Of a stretch of DNA of 52,776 bases, positions 41,394 to 49,468 are shown piece by piece. Position 1 is the stretch's first letter. Each line of letters starts with the position of its first letter. The stretch comes from Alphaproteobacteria bacterium (GTDB lineage Bacteria; Pseudomonadota; Alphaproteobacteria; Rs-D84): the NCBI GenBank assembly GCA_017528045.1, contig JAFXPG010000016.1:1-52776 (forward strand). The letters are read 5' to 3'. The translations under genes and the position numbers were made by a program. The notes under the pieces are model-generated. The model had not been told where the DNA came from. It was given only the letters and a program-made list of their open reading frames with translations, and searched no databases.

Positions 41394-42096
41394 AATTATT
41401 CCGCCACACAACACTTTCAAACAATGATTCTATTTTTTGTTTTAATTCATCATCATTGAAAAATTGTTCGCGCTGTTCAGCATTTGTTTGATGGCAATCA
41501 CATTCGTTATATGGGTTATATTTTTGCACAGCAAAATTTTTTACACCCATTTTTGAAGAAATTTCTGCAATTTCCAATAAATCATCTTTGGAAACATATC
41601 TTGGGTCACACGTGGTACGAACTTCTAAATCATGACCAGTTGACACCCAATATTGTAAAGATTCTATCATACGGTCATATGCAATATCTATGCCTGTTAA
41701 ATCTTTATAGTGTTGTTTTGTTGCTTTGAAATCTAGACCAATCCAATCAACAATATCAACACACTTTTTTAATAAATCAGGATAAAAACCATTAGTATGC
41801 AAACCAATTGAAAAACCTAAATCTTTGACACGTTTCATATATTCTATTGTCACATCAGCTTGCATTAAAGCTTCCCCACCAGAAAAAACAACACCTTCCA
41901 GTTTACCAACTCTGCTTTTCAACCATTCAAAAGTTTTTTCCGGATCATATTCCCCTTCCCCAACAGGAATCAGATGTGCATTAGAACAATAAGCACATTT
42001 CAAAGGGCATCCAACCAAAAATAATACGGCGGCTAGTTTCCCAGGATAATCAATAGTCGTAAAGGAAACCAAGCCGCCGATTTGTAATTCTTTCAT
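41392..42096 (-). CDS. nrdG: Anaerobic ribonucleotide reductase activating protein
   Basis: 234 residues. Radical SAM enzyme that makes the glycyl radical of class III ribonucleotide reductase. The cluster motif is Cys30-PLK-Cys34-AY-Cys37, SAM-binding VVFSGGEALMQ follows. The length exceeds the short E. coli NrdG and matches the longer pyruvate-formate-lyase-activase-like variety. It starts three bases after the stop of the 58-residue glycyl-radical gene, in the operon nrdD - small subunit - nrdG. Confidence 0.92.
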   Translation of the reverse strand: MKELQIGGLVSFTTIDYPGKLAAVLFLVGCPLKCAYCSNAHLIPVGEGEYDPEKTFEWLKSRVGKLEGVVFSGGEALMQADVTIEYMKRVKDLGFSIGLHTNGFYPDLLKKCVDIVDWIGLDFKATKQHYKDLTGIDIAYDRMIESLQYWVSTGHDLEVRTTCDPRYVSKDDLLEIAEISSKMGVKNFAVQKYNPYNECDCHQTNAEQREQFFNDDELKQKIESLFESVVWRNN

Positions 42097-42099
42097 GAA

Positions 42100-42276
42100 T
42101 TAAGCGGCTTTTTTCATTAATTCTTGATGACGAGCACCAGCTGTCAAACAATTTGGTTCTGTAAATGTTTTTCTTTCACAGAATTCAGAATATTTACCAA
42201 TATTAAAGTTTTTAACTGGTCTGATATATCCCATAGAGCGTGAAAATGTTTCGCATGGTGTTCTTTGTTGTGTCAT
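42100..42276 (-). CDS. Separate glycyl-radical segment of anaerobic ribonucleotide reductase
   Basis: 58 residues: TFSRSMGYIRPVKNFNIGKYSEFCERKTF corresponds to the C-terminal radical-bearing end of NrdD (R-x-x-GY-x-RPV-x-x-x-N-x-GK-x-x-EF-x-x-R), with the radical glycine at Gly17 of SMGYIRPV. A perfect AAGGAGG lies upstream. The large NrdD at 42310 stops right after its zinc ribbon, where this segment would normally follow. So the catalytic and radical parts are encoded as two polypeptides. Confidence 0.8.
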   Translation of the reverse strand: MTQQRTPCETFSRSMGYIRPVKNFNIGKYSEFCERKTFTEPNCLTAGARHQELMKKAA

Positions 42277-42309
42277 AGTTACCTCCTTTCCTTTTTAGTT
42301 TTTATTGTT

Positions 42310-44361
42310 TTATTCGTTGCAATCTCTGCATTTTAAATCATCACTGTTAGCCACAATTTCTGCATCACATTTTGGACAGAAATCATGTCTTCCTGGTAAA
42401 TATCCATGTTTTGGACAAATTGAAAATGTAGGTGTCAAAGTCATATAAGGAACTTTGTAATTTTCAAATATTGTTCTGACAATTTTTTCTGCTGCTTCAC
42501 CAGAAGAAACAGGTTCGCCCATATACAAATGTAACATTGTTCCACCTGTATATTTACGTTGTAAATCTTCTTGATGTTCCAAAGCGACAAAAGGATCGTC
42601 TGTGAAATTTACCGGTAATTGAGTTGAATTTGTATAGTATGGCGCATCATTTGTTCCAGCTGTAATAATATCAGGGAAATTCTTTTTATCTGTTTTTGCA
42701 AAACGATAAGCACATCCTTCTGCTGGTGTTGCTTCCAAATTATATAAATTACCTGTCTTTTCTTGGTAATCAGCTAAATTAGTTCTGATAAAGTCCATTA
42801 CTTCCATAACTAAATTTTTACCAAATACTGTGGCGATATTATCTGAACCATTTGTAAAATTCAAAACCATTTCATTTGCACCATTAACACCAATGGTTGA
42901 AAAATGATGGTTCCAATCGCCTAAATAACGTTTTGTGAATGGGTATAAACCGCGTTCCAAATTTTTTGATATAACGTTACGTTTAATTTCCAAAGCATCC
43001 CTTGCCAAATCTAACAAACGTTTTAATTCACGGAATAAACCTTCACGATCACCTTTATGTGTATATCCCAAACGTGCTAAATTGATAGTAACAACACCAA
43101 TAGAGCCTGTTTTTTCAGCAGAACCAAACAAACCACCACCACGTTTCAATAATTCACGAACGTCTAAACGTAATCTGCAGCACATAGAACGAACGTCTGT
43201 TGGATTCAAATCAGAATTCAAAAAGTTCTGGAAATTAGGAATACCGTACTTAGCAGCCAAATCAAACAAAGGTTTTACATTTGGATGTTCCCAAGGAAAA
43301 TCATCTGTGATGTTATATGTTGGAATTGGGAAAGTAAAAGGACGACCATTTGCATCACCTTCTGTCATAACTTCTATGAAAGCTTTGTTAATAATATCCA
43401 TTTCGTGTTGCAAATCACCATAAGTAAAATCAACCATTTTTTTATCAACAAAAGGACGTTGATTACGCAAATCTTTTGGACAAGTCCAATCAAAAGTAAA
43501 GTTAATAAATGGTGTCTGTGTTCCCCAACGACAAGGTACAGAACAATTAAATACTAATGTTTGCATAGCATTTTTAACATCTGCATAAGACAAATTATCT
43601 AAACGAACATAAGGTGCCAAATATGTATCCACAGAAGAAAATGCTTGAGCACCAGCGAATTCATTTTGCAATGTTCCCAAGAAATTAACCATATGTGAAA
43701 TAGCTGTAGACATATGTTTGGCTGGTGCACATTGTAAATAGCCAGGAACCCCATTGAATCCTTCGTACAATAATTCACGTAAAGACCAACCAGCACAATA
43801 ACCTGTTAACCAACCCAAATCATGGATATGAAGCGCAGCAGACTTATGAGCATCTGAAACTTCTTTTGGATACAAATTCAACCAATATTCAGCTGTCATA
43901 CGTTCAGAAGAACGTAAAATCAATCCACCAATAGAATATCCAATATTTGCATTTTCTTTAACACGCCAATCAGCTTCTGAAACATAACCATCAATAACGG
44001 CAACCGCATCAACCAAAGAATCACGAATTTCTGTACGTTTTTGACGATATACGATATAAGATTCTGCTGTCTTATAAGCATGTGCATCCATCAAAGTTTG
44101 AATTACTATATCTTGAATATTTTCTATATCTGGAATTTCGCCAGCATATTTTTTATCTAATCTTTTTAAAACATCTTGGGTAATTTTAACAACATCTGCA
44201 TCAGAAATTTCTTGTGTAACAGCCACAGCCTTTTTTATAGCTTCATAAATCTTTTTTGCATCAAAAGCTACAATTTCACCGGAACGTTTTTTAACAGATT
44301 CCAATTCACAAGTCAAAGTTGACATCACTTGTATTTTTACTTCACTTTTATCTGTCGCCAT
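42310..44361 (-). CDS. nrdD: Anaerobic ribonucleoside-triphosphate reductase, catalytic part
   Basis: 683 residues. N-terminal ATP-cone (VKKRSGEIVAFDAKKIYEAIKKAV) for allosteric control, ten-stranded barrel with FSSVDTYLAPYVRLD, CRWGTQTPF and NLARLGYTHKG, and a C-terminal zinc ribbon (CPKHGY...CPKCDAEI...CRDCNE). The chain ends at the ribbon; the glycyl-radical tail is the next gene. Reduces NTPs anaerobically. AAAGGGTAAG precedes the ATG; two NrdR boxes lie upstream. Confidence 0.93.
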   Translation of the reverse strand: MATDKSEVKIQVMSTLTCELESVKKRSGEIVAFDAKKIYEAIKKAVAVTQEISDADVVKITQDVLKRLDKKYAGEIPDIENIQDIVIQTLMDAHAYKTAESYIVYRQKRTEIRDSLVDAVAVIDGYVSEADWRVKENANIGYSIGGLILRSSERMTAEYWLNLYPKEVSDAHKSAALHIHDLGWLTGYCAGWSLRELLYEGFNGVPGYLQCAPAKHMSTAISHMVNFLGTLQNEFAGAQAFSSVDTYLAPYVRLDNLSYADVKNAMQTLVFNCSVPCRWGTQTPFINFTFDWTCPKDLRNQRPFVDKKMVDFTYGDLQHEMDIINKAFIEVMTEGDANGRPFTFPIPTYNITDDFPWEHPNVKPLFDLAAKYGIPNFQNFLNSDLNPTDVRSMCCRLRLDVRELLKRGGGLFGSAEKTGSIGVVTINLARLGYTHKGDREGLFRELKRLLDLARDALEIKRNVISKNLERGLYPFTKRYLGDWNHHFSTIGVNGANEMVLNFTNGSDNIATVFGKNLVMEVMDFIRTNLADYQEKTGNLYNLEATPAEGCAYRFAKTDKKNFPDIITAGTNDAPYYTNSTQLPVNFTDDPFVALEHQEDLQRKYTGGTMLHLYMGEPVSSGEAAEKIVRTIFENYKVPYMTLTPTFSICPKHGYLPGRHDFCPKCDAEIVANSDDLKCRDCNE

Positions 44362-44385
44362 TTTCTTACCCTTTAAATTGACAAA

Positions 44386-44434
44386 ATACTATATGTAGTA
44401 TCTTTTTTGTTTCTTTTAACACAATATATCGTAT
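44386..44434. promoter_or_regulatory. Tandem NrdR boxes upstream of nrdD
   Basis: ATACTATATGTAGTAT (44386-44401) and ACACAATATATCGTAT (44419-44434) both fit the NrdR box pattern; their centres are 33 bp apart (about three helical turns), the usual arrangement. Repression when dATP is plentiful is expected. Confidence 0.7.
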
Positions 44435-44439
44435 TTAAG

Positions 44440-44880
44440 TATATTTCTCATTATAAAAAAAAATTATTTTTTATATTTTATACTTGATTTTTTATAAGCC
44501 ACTGCCAGCAAGCCATTGGGAGCTTTTTCATAACATCGATTCGGTATATTTTTTAACACAAAAAATGTTTTTGTGTCCAAAATCAAAAAAAGCGCATAAA
44601 AAAAACGATTCGTAAACAACAAAAAATCAAAATATAGTTGGATTTTTATAAAAAATTATCAAGATATTGATTTTTTAATATAATTTATTGATATAAGATT
44701 ATTTTTATAGAAATAACAAAAAATGGGATGATGGGACCGGCTCAAAATATTGATTCGTATGCGAAAGCCACCACCCCACATATTCTCTCTCTTCTCTGCT
44801 TTCGCTGGTTTAATTTTAACATAAAAAAAATAAAAATCAAAAAGAATGCCCAAACGGGCATTCTGGCTATAAATATAAGG
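44440..44880 (-). other. AT-rich intergenic region with a structured element near 44720-44815
   Basis: No credible gene. On the minus strand GGGGTGGT and GGCT pair with AGCC and ATCATCCC, followed by ATTTTTTGTT, giving a large terminator-like hairpin around 44725-44782; GCGAAAGC/GCTTTCGC form another inverted repeat. A hairpin AATGCCC/GGGCATT lies at about 44844-44864, after the DUF378 gene. Could be a small RNA; evidence is weak. Confidence 0.35.
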
Positions 44881-44894
44881 TTCTTATAAAAAAA

Positions 44895-45119
44895 TTAATT
44901 ACGTTTTGAATATTCACAAGTTGATTTATCACCAAAGATCCACATGCATAACCATATCAAAGCGGCCACACCGATAATGGCATAAACCAATCTGGACAAC
45001 AATGTCATTGGGCCAAAAATCCAAGCAACCAAGTCAAAATTAAAAAATCCGACTAATCCCCAGTTCAAAGCTCCAATCAAAGACAAAGGTTTCAAAACAT
45101 AATGTGTTAAAGCTGACAT
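44895..45119 (-). CDS. DUF378 small membrane protein
   Basis: 74 residues with two membrane helices: LSLIGALNWGLVGFFNFDLVAWIFG and LSRLVYAIIGVAALIWLCMWIF, the DUF378 pattern (GALNWGLVG...D-VA-I-G). Inner membrane; function unknown. AGGAGAAAC precedes the ATG. Confidence 0.9.
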   Translation of the reverse strand: MSALTHYVLKPLSLIGALNWGLVGFFNFDLVAWIFGPMTLLSRLVYAIIGVAALIWLCMWIFGDKSTCEYSKRN

Positions 45120-45228
45120 TTTTTGTTTCTCCTGTGGTTAAAATTATTTTATGTCATTTAAGACAATAAATATTATAGATAAATAGCAAATATAATTCCG
45201 CAGGAATGAATCCCCTGTTTTTCAAATA

Positions 45229-45259
45229 AAAAATCCCAAATTAAATTTGGGATTTTTTT
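45229..45259 (-). terminator. Terminator of the lipoprotein gene
   Basis: AAATCCCAAATTAAATTTGGGATTT-type hairpin (11-bp stem) with T-run. Confidence 0.8.
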
Positions 45260-45260
45260 A

Positions 45261-45683
45261 TTATTTTTCAGATATTAACTTTCCGGATTCATCATAAATC
45301 TTTTGAATATCAGCTTCATTATCATGCCATTTTATAATCATATGTATATTTCCATTTTCATGATATAATTTACTGATTCCAACAGGTTGTCCATTTTTTA
45401 TATTAGCAGAAACTTTTAAATTACCATTTTGATAATATTCTTTTTCTAAACCGTATTCTTGTCCATTTCTTACTGTTATTTCACGTGCAACTTTGCCATC
45501 TTCAAAATATTGAACAACAATACCATTCACTGGATTACCGGCAGTATCTTTACAAAAAACAGATTCCATTGAATCTTCTTCGATACCTACGCAAAAAGCA
45601 TCTGTATTCAAAGTATATTGTTGAACTTTTTCACATGCACATAATAATATTGCAGGTAAAGTTAACAGCAAAATCTTTTTCAT
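45261..45683 (-). CDS. MORN/YwqK-like repeat lipoprotein
   Basis: 140 residues from the ATG at 45683 (AAAGGA upstream). Lipoprotein signal MKKILLLTLPAILLCAC. The mature part has three repeats of the YwqK/MORN_2 type: VQYFEDGKVAREITVRNGQ, KEYYQNGNLKVSANIKNGQ, KLYHENGNIHMIIKWHDN. Such repeats occur in periplasmic or surface proteins; the 'antitoxin component' label often attached to the family is not supported here. Confidence 0.85.
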   Translation of the reverse strand: MKKILLLTLPAILLCACEKVQQYTLNTDAFCVGIEEDSMESVFCKDTAGNPVNGIVVQYFEDGKVAREITVRNGQEYGLEKEYYQNGNLKVSANIKNGQPVGISKLYHENGNIHMIIKWHDNEADIQKIYDESGKLISEK

Positions 45684-45751
45684 TTTATTTCCTTTATTCA
45701 TATAATTATATGCTAAATTATTTACTATATAAAAGTCAAACTAAAAATTAG

Positions 45752-45779
45752 TTGACATTTTTTTATTTTGTCTTAATAT
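45752..45779 (+). promoter_or_regulatory. Promoter of the SDR gene
   Basis: TTGACA (45752-45757), 16 bp, TAATAT (45774-45779). Confidence 0.65.
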
Positions 45780-45809
45780 ATTACATATAAAAAAACAGGA
45801 AGAATTATC

Positions 45810-46571
45810 ATGGATATAAGATTAGACGGTAAAATCGCTTTAATAACTGGTGCCACAGGTGGTATTGGTTCTGCTATTGCTAACGAATTTTTTAAATCTG
45901 GTGCAACAATTATTATTAATGGCCGCAGCCAAGAAAAAATAGATGCTTTAACAGATAAAATTTTAACCGGCGGTGAAAAAAAAGATGCCTTAAGAATATT
46001 TGGTATTGCAATGGATTTAACTGCTATGGATTCTGTACAAAACATCATTCAACGTTCTATCAATAAGTATAATAAATTAGATATTTTGGTAAATAATGCT
46101 GGTTTAGTAGAAGGAAAACCTGTTTTGATGTCTGATCCAGAATTCGTAGCACGCGTTATGTTGGTAAATTACGAAATACCATACCAATTAACAAAAAACG
46201 CTTTGACTTATATGCGTAAAGCTCGTTATGGTCGTATTATAAATATAACATCTATATCTGGTCAATGTGGGGATGCGGGTTTATCAGTATATTCATCCAG
46301 TAAAGCTGCTTTGAACGGATTATCTCAATCTATCGCAGTAGAATATGGAAGATACAATATTACTGCAAACAGTATTGCACCTGGAATAGTAGAAACAAAT
46401 GCAATCAAACAAATTAGAGAAGAATACAAACAAGAAGTAAAAAAATCTATTCCTTGTCATCGTTTTGCAAAACCTGCTGAAATTGCAGATCTTGCAACAT
46501 TTTTAGCATCTGAAAGAGCTGCCTATATAAACGGTCAACAAATTGCCATTAATGGTGGTTGGTACAGATAA
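45810..46571 (+). CDS. Short-chain dehydrogenase/reductase (FabG-like)
   Basis: 253 residues. Cofactor motif TGATGGIG (residues 14-21), NNAG (about 93), catalytic Ser in ITSISGQ and Tyr/Lys in YSSSKAAL, C-terminal INGQQIAINGGWYR. Closest in style to 3-oxoacyl-ACP reductases, but not in a fatty-acid operon, so the substrate is open. AGGAAG upstream; single gene. Confidence 0.88.
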   Translation: MDIRLDGKIALITGATGGIGSAIANEFFKSGATIIINGRSQEKIDALTDKILTGGEKKDALRIFGIAMDLTAMDSVQNIIQRSINKYNKLDILVNNAGLVEGKPVLMSDPEFVARVMLVNYEIPYQLTKNALTYMRKARYGRIINITSISGQCGDAGLSVYSSSKAALNGLSQSIAVEYGRYNITANSIAPGIVETNAIKQIREEYKQEVKKSIPCHRFAKPAEIADLATFLASERAAYINGQQIAINGGWYR

Positions 46572-46583
46572 AAAAATTCTTTC

Positions 46584-46618
46584 AAAAAAACACCCCCGAT
46601 TACATCGGGGGTTATTTT
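46584..46618. terminator. Terminator between SDR gene and ppdK
   Basis: AACACCCCCGATTACATCGGGGGTT hairpin with flanking A and T runs. Confidence 0.8.
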
Positions 46619-46631
46619 ATACAATTCCACT

Positions 46632-49292
46632 TTATTTTTTACGTGGGAATTTAACTGCTGCTTGAGCAGCTGCCAAACGTGCGATAGGCACACGGAATGG
46701 AGAACAAGATACAGAATTAAATCCAACTTGATGGAAGAATTGTATAGATTCTGGATCTCCACCATGTTCACCACAAACACCTAAATGAATTCCTTCGCCT
46801 TTGGTGCTGCGTGCTTTAGATACAGCATCCTTGATCAATAAGCCTACACCCAATTGATCAACAGATGCAAAAGGATCTGCAACATATACACCACGTGCAC
46901 GGTATTCATCTAAGATTTTACCAGTATCATCACGAGACATACCTAATGTTGTTTGTGTTAAATCGTTTGTTCCAAATTCAAAGAATTCACAACTTTCTGC
47001 AATTTCGTTTGCTAACAATGCAGCACGTGGTAATTCAATCATAGAACCAACTTTGTATTCAACACTGTCGCCTGTTTCTGCGAACAATGCGGATGCTGTT
47101 GCATCAATAACAGATTTAACGATATCCACTTCTTTCTTAGAACCAACCAATGGAACTTCGATTTCTGGGAATACGCGAACACCTGCTTTTTTGCATTCTA
47201 TAGCAGCAGACAAAATTGCACGTGTTTGCATTTCACAAATTTCTGGGTATGTAATAGCCAAACGGCAACCACGATGTCCCAACATAGGATTTTGTTCTTT
47301 CAAAGCTTCACTGCGTGATTTTACAAATTCTACAGATTTGCCAATATGTTTTGCTAATTCTTCCATATCTGCTTCTGTATGAGGCAAAAATTCATGTAGT
47401 GGTGGATCGATTAAACGAATTGTCACAGGCAGACCGTCCATAATTTTAAACAATTCAACAAAGTCTGCTTTTTGATATGGCAATAATTTATCCAATGCAG
47501 CACGACGACCAGCTTCATCATCAGCCAAAATCATTTCGCGCATATCTTGAATACGAGATGGATCAAAGAACATATGTTCTGTTCTTGCTAAACCAATACC
47601 TTCTGCACCAAAATCACGAGCTTGTTTTGCATCTTTTGGTGTTTCAGCATTTGCTTTAACTGTCAAATCTTTTATTTCATCAACCCATTTCATCAATGTT
47701 CCAAAATTACCAGTTAATTCAACAGATACTGTTGGAACAGCACCTTCGATAATCTGACCTTTGGCACCATCAATAGAAACCCAATCACCTTCGTGGATAA
47801 CTGCACCAGATGTAGTTTTCATAGTTTTTGATTCATAATCAATTTTAATATCAGGAGAACCGGATACACATGGTGTTCCCATACCACGAGCAACCACAGC
47901 TGCGTGAGAAGTCATACCACCGCGTGCTGTAATAACACCCTGAGCAGCATTCATACCTGCAATATCTTCAGGAGATGTTTCAACACGGATTAACATAACT
48001 TTTTTGCCTTCTTTTTTCCAAGATTCTGCATCTTCTGCATTAAATACAGCTTGACCAACAGCAGCACCTGGGGATGCAGGCAAACCTGTTGCAATAACTT
48101 TCTTTTCAGCTTTTGGATCCAACATTGGGTGCAACAAATGATTCAATTGATCTGCACCAACACGCAAGATTGCTTCTTCTTTTGTTAACAAGCCTTCTTC
48201 TACCATTTCTACAGCCATACGAACAGCGGCAGCTGCAGTTCTTTTACCATTACGGCATTGTAACATCCACAATTTTTTATGTTCAATTGTGAATTCCATA
48301 TCTTGCATATCTTTATAGTGTTTTTCCAATTTATCACGAACATCAACCAATTGAGCATAAACTTCTGGCATAGCTTCTTCCAAAGATACACGACCAGAAT
48401 CATCTTTTGCCATTGGTTGTGGAGTTCTGATACCAGCTACAACGTCTTCACCTTGAGCATTAATCAAATATTCACCATAGAATTTGTTTTCACCAGTTGC
48501 AGGGTCACGAGAGAAACATACACCTGTTGCTGAATCATCATCGGAATTACCGAATACCATGGCTTGAACATTAACAGCAGTACCCCAATCACCTGGAATA
48601 TTGTTTAATTTACGATAAGTAATGGCTTTTTTGGACATCCAAGAACCAAATACGGCCCCAATACCCAATTTCAATTGTTCCCAAGGATCTTGTGGGAAAA
48701 CTTTACCAATTTTAACACCGATTTCTTTGAATTTTTCAACCAAATCTTTCAAATCATCTGCTGTTAATTCTGTATCTACTTTATAACCTTTGTCTTCTTT
48801 CATACGTTCCAAAGTGTGTTCAAACAAATCAATGTCTGCACCCAAAACAACGTCAGAGAACATCATAATAAAACGACGATAAGAATCATATGCAAATCTT
48901 TCGTTATTTGCAGATTTTGCCAAAGCTTTAACTGTTTCATCATTTAAACCTAAATTCAAAACAGTGTCCATCATTCCAGGCATAGAAACACGAGCACCAG
49001 AACGAACAGATACCAACAAAGGATTTTCTGTATCTGCAAATTTTTTACCCATAATTGATTCAATATGAGCAATTCCAGCCTTTACCTGATCCATCAAATC
49101 ACTTGGATAAGTTTGACCGTTTTCATAATAATAAGTACAAACTTCAGTTGTGACTGTAAATCCAGCAGGTACTGGCAATCCAACCAAATTCATTTCTGCC
49201 AAATTGGCACCTTTTCCGCCCAACAGATTACGCATATCTGCACGGCCTTCTGCGGCACCATTACCAAATGTATAAACCCATTTATTTGCCAT
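46632..49292 (-). CDS. ppdK: Pyruvate, phosphate dikinase
   Basis: 886 residues from the ATG at 49292 (AAGGAGA upstream); longer in-frame extensions to 49418 have no family support. Interconverts pyruvate+ATP+Pi and PEP+AMP+PPi. ATP-grasp start (VYTFGNGAAEGRADMRNLLGGKGANLAEM), phosphocarrier His in ARGGMTSHAAVVARG (about residue 459), and catalytic Cys in GVCGEHGGDP (about 842). The pathway suggests PPi-linked glycolysis or gluconeogenesis. Divergent from the ABC exporter. Confidence 0.96.
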   Translation of the reverse strand: MANKWVYTFGNGAAEGRADMRNLLGGKGANLAEMNLVGLPVPAGFTVTTEVCTYYYENGQTYPSDLMDQVKAGIAHIESIMGKKFADTENPLLVSVRSGARVSMPGMMDTVLNLGLNDETVKALAKSANNERFAYDSYRRFIMMFSDVVLGADIDLFEHTLERMKEDKGYKVDTELTADDLKDLVEKFKEIGVKIGKVFPQDPWEQLKLGIGAVFGSWMSKKAITYRKLNNIPGDWGTAVNVQAMVFGNSDDDSATGVCFSRDPATGENKFYGEYLINAQGEDVVAGIRTPQPMAKDDSGRVSLEEAMPEVYAQLVDVRDKLEKHYKDMQDMEFTIEHKKLWMLQCRNGKRTAAAAVRMAVEMVEEGLLTKEEAILRVGADQLNHLLHPMLDPKAEKKVIATGLPASPGAAVGQAVFNAEDAESWKKEGKKVMLIRVETSPEDIAGMNAAQGVITARGGMTSHAAVVARGMGTPCVSGSPDIKIDYESKTMKTTSGAVIHEGDWVSIDGAKGQIIEGAVPTVSVELTGNFGTLMKWVDEIKDLTVKANAETPKDAKQARDFGAEGIGLARTEHMFFDPSRIQDMREMILADDEAGRRAALDKLLPYQKADFVELFKIMDGLPVTIRLIDPPLHEFLPHTEADMEELAKHIGKSVEFVKSRSEALKEQNPMLGHRGCRLAITYPEICEMQTRAILSAAIECKKAGVRVFPEIEVPLVGSKKEVDIVKSVIDATASALFAETGDSVEYKVGSMIELPRAALLANEIAESCEFFEFGTNDLTQTTLGMSRDDTGKILDEYRARGVYVADPFASVDQLGVGLLIKDAVSKARSTKGEGIHLGVCGEHGGDPESIQFFHQVGFNSVSCSPFRVPIARLAAAQAAVKFPRKK

Positions 49293-49468
49293 GGTTTCTC
49301 CTTTATAATTTATTAAGCCGGCAGTATTTTGTAAAAAAACTTTCCCAAAAGCAAGAATAAAATGGTCTATACAAGTTATTTTTTGAATATATTCCCAAAA
49401 ACCAAGAACATTTGACATTACCCCATAAATGTTATAACCTTTGGTTGTTTAAAAACATAGGAATAAAA

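Noticed and set aside
44659..44853. 64-codon minus-strand frame upstream of nrdD
   Set aside because: No ribosome site, Lys/Ile/Asn-rich as expected from AT-rich non-coding DNA, and it crosses a strong hairpin.
49293..49418. N-terminal extension of ppdK to an upstream start
   Set aside because: Extra residues lack similarity to dikinases and would overlap the divergent promoter region; AAGGAGA points to the ATG at 49292.
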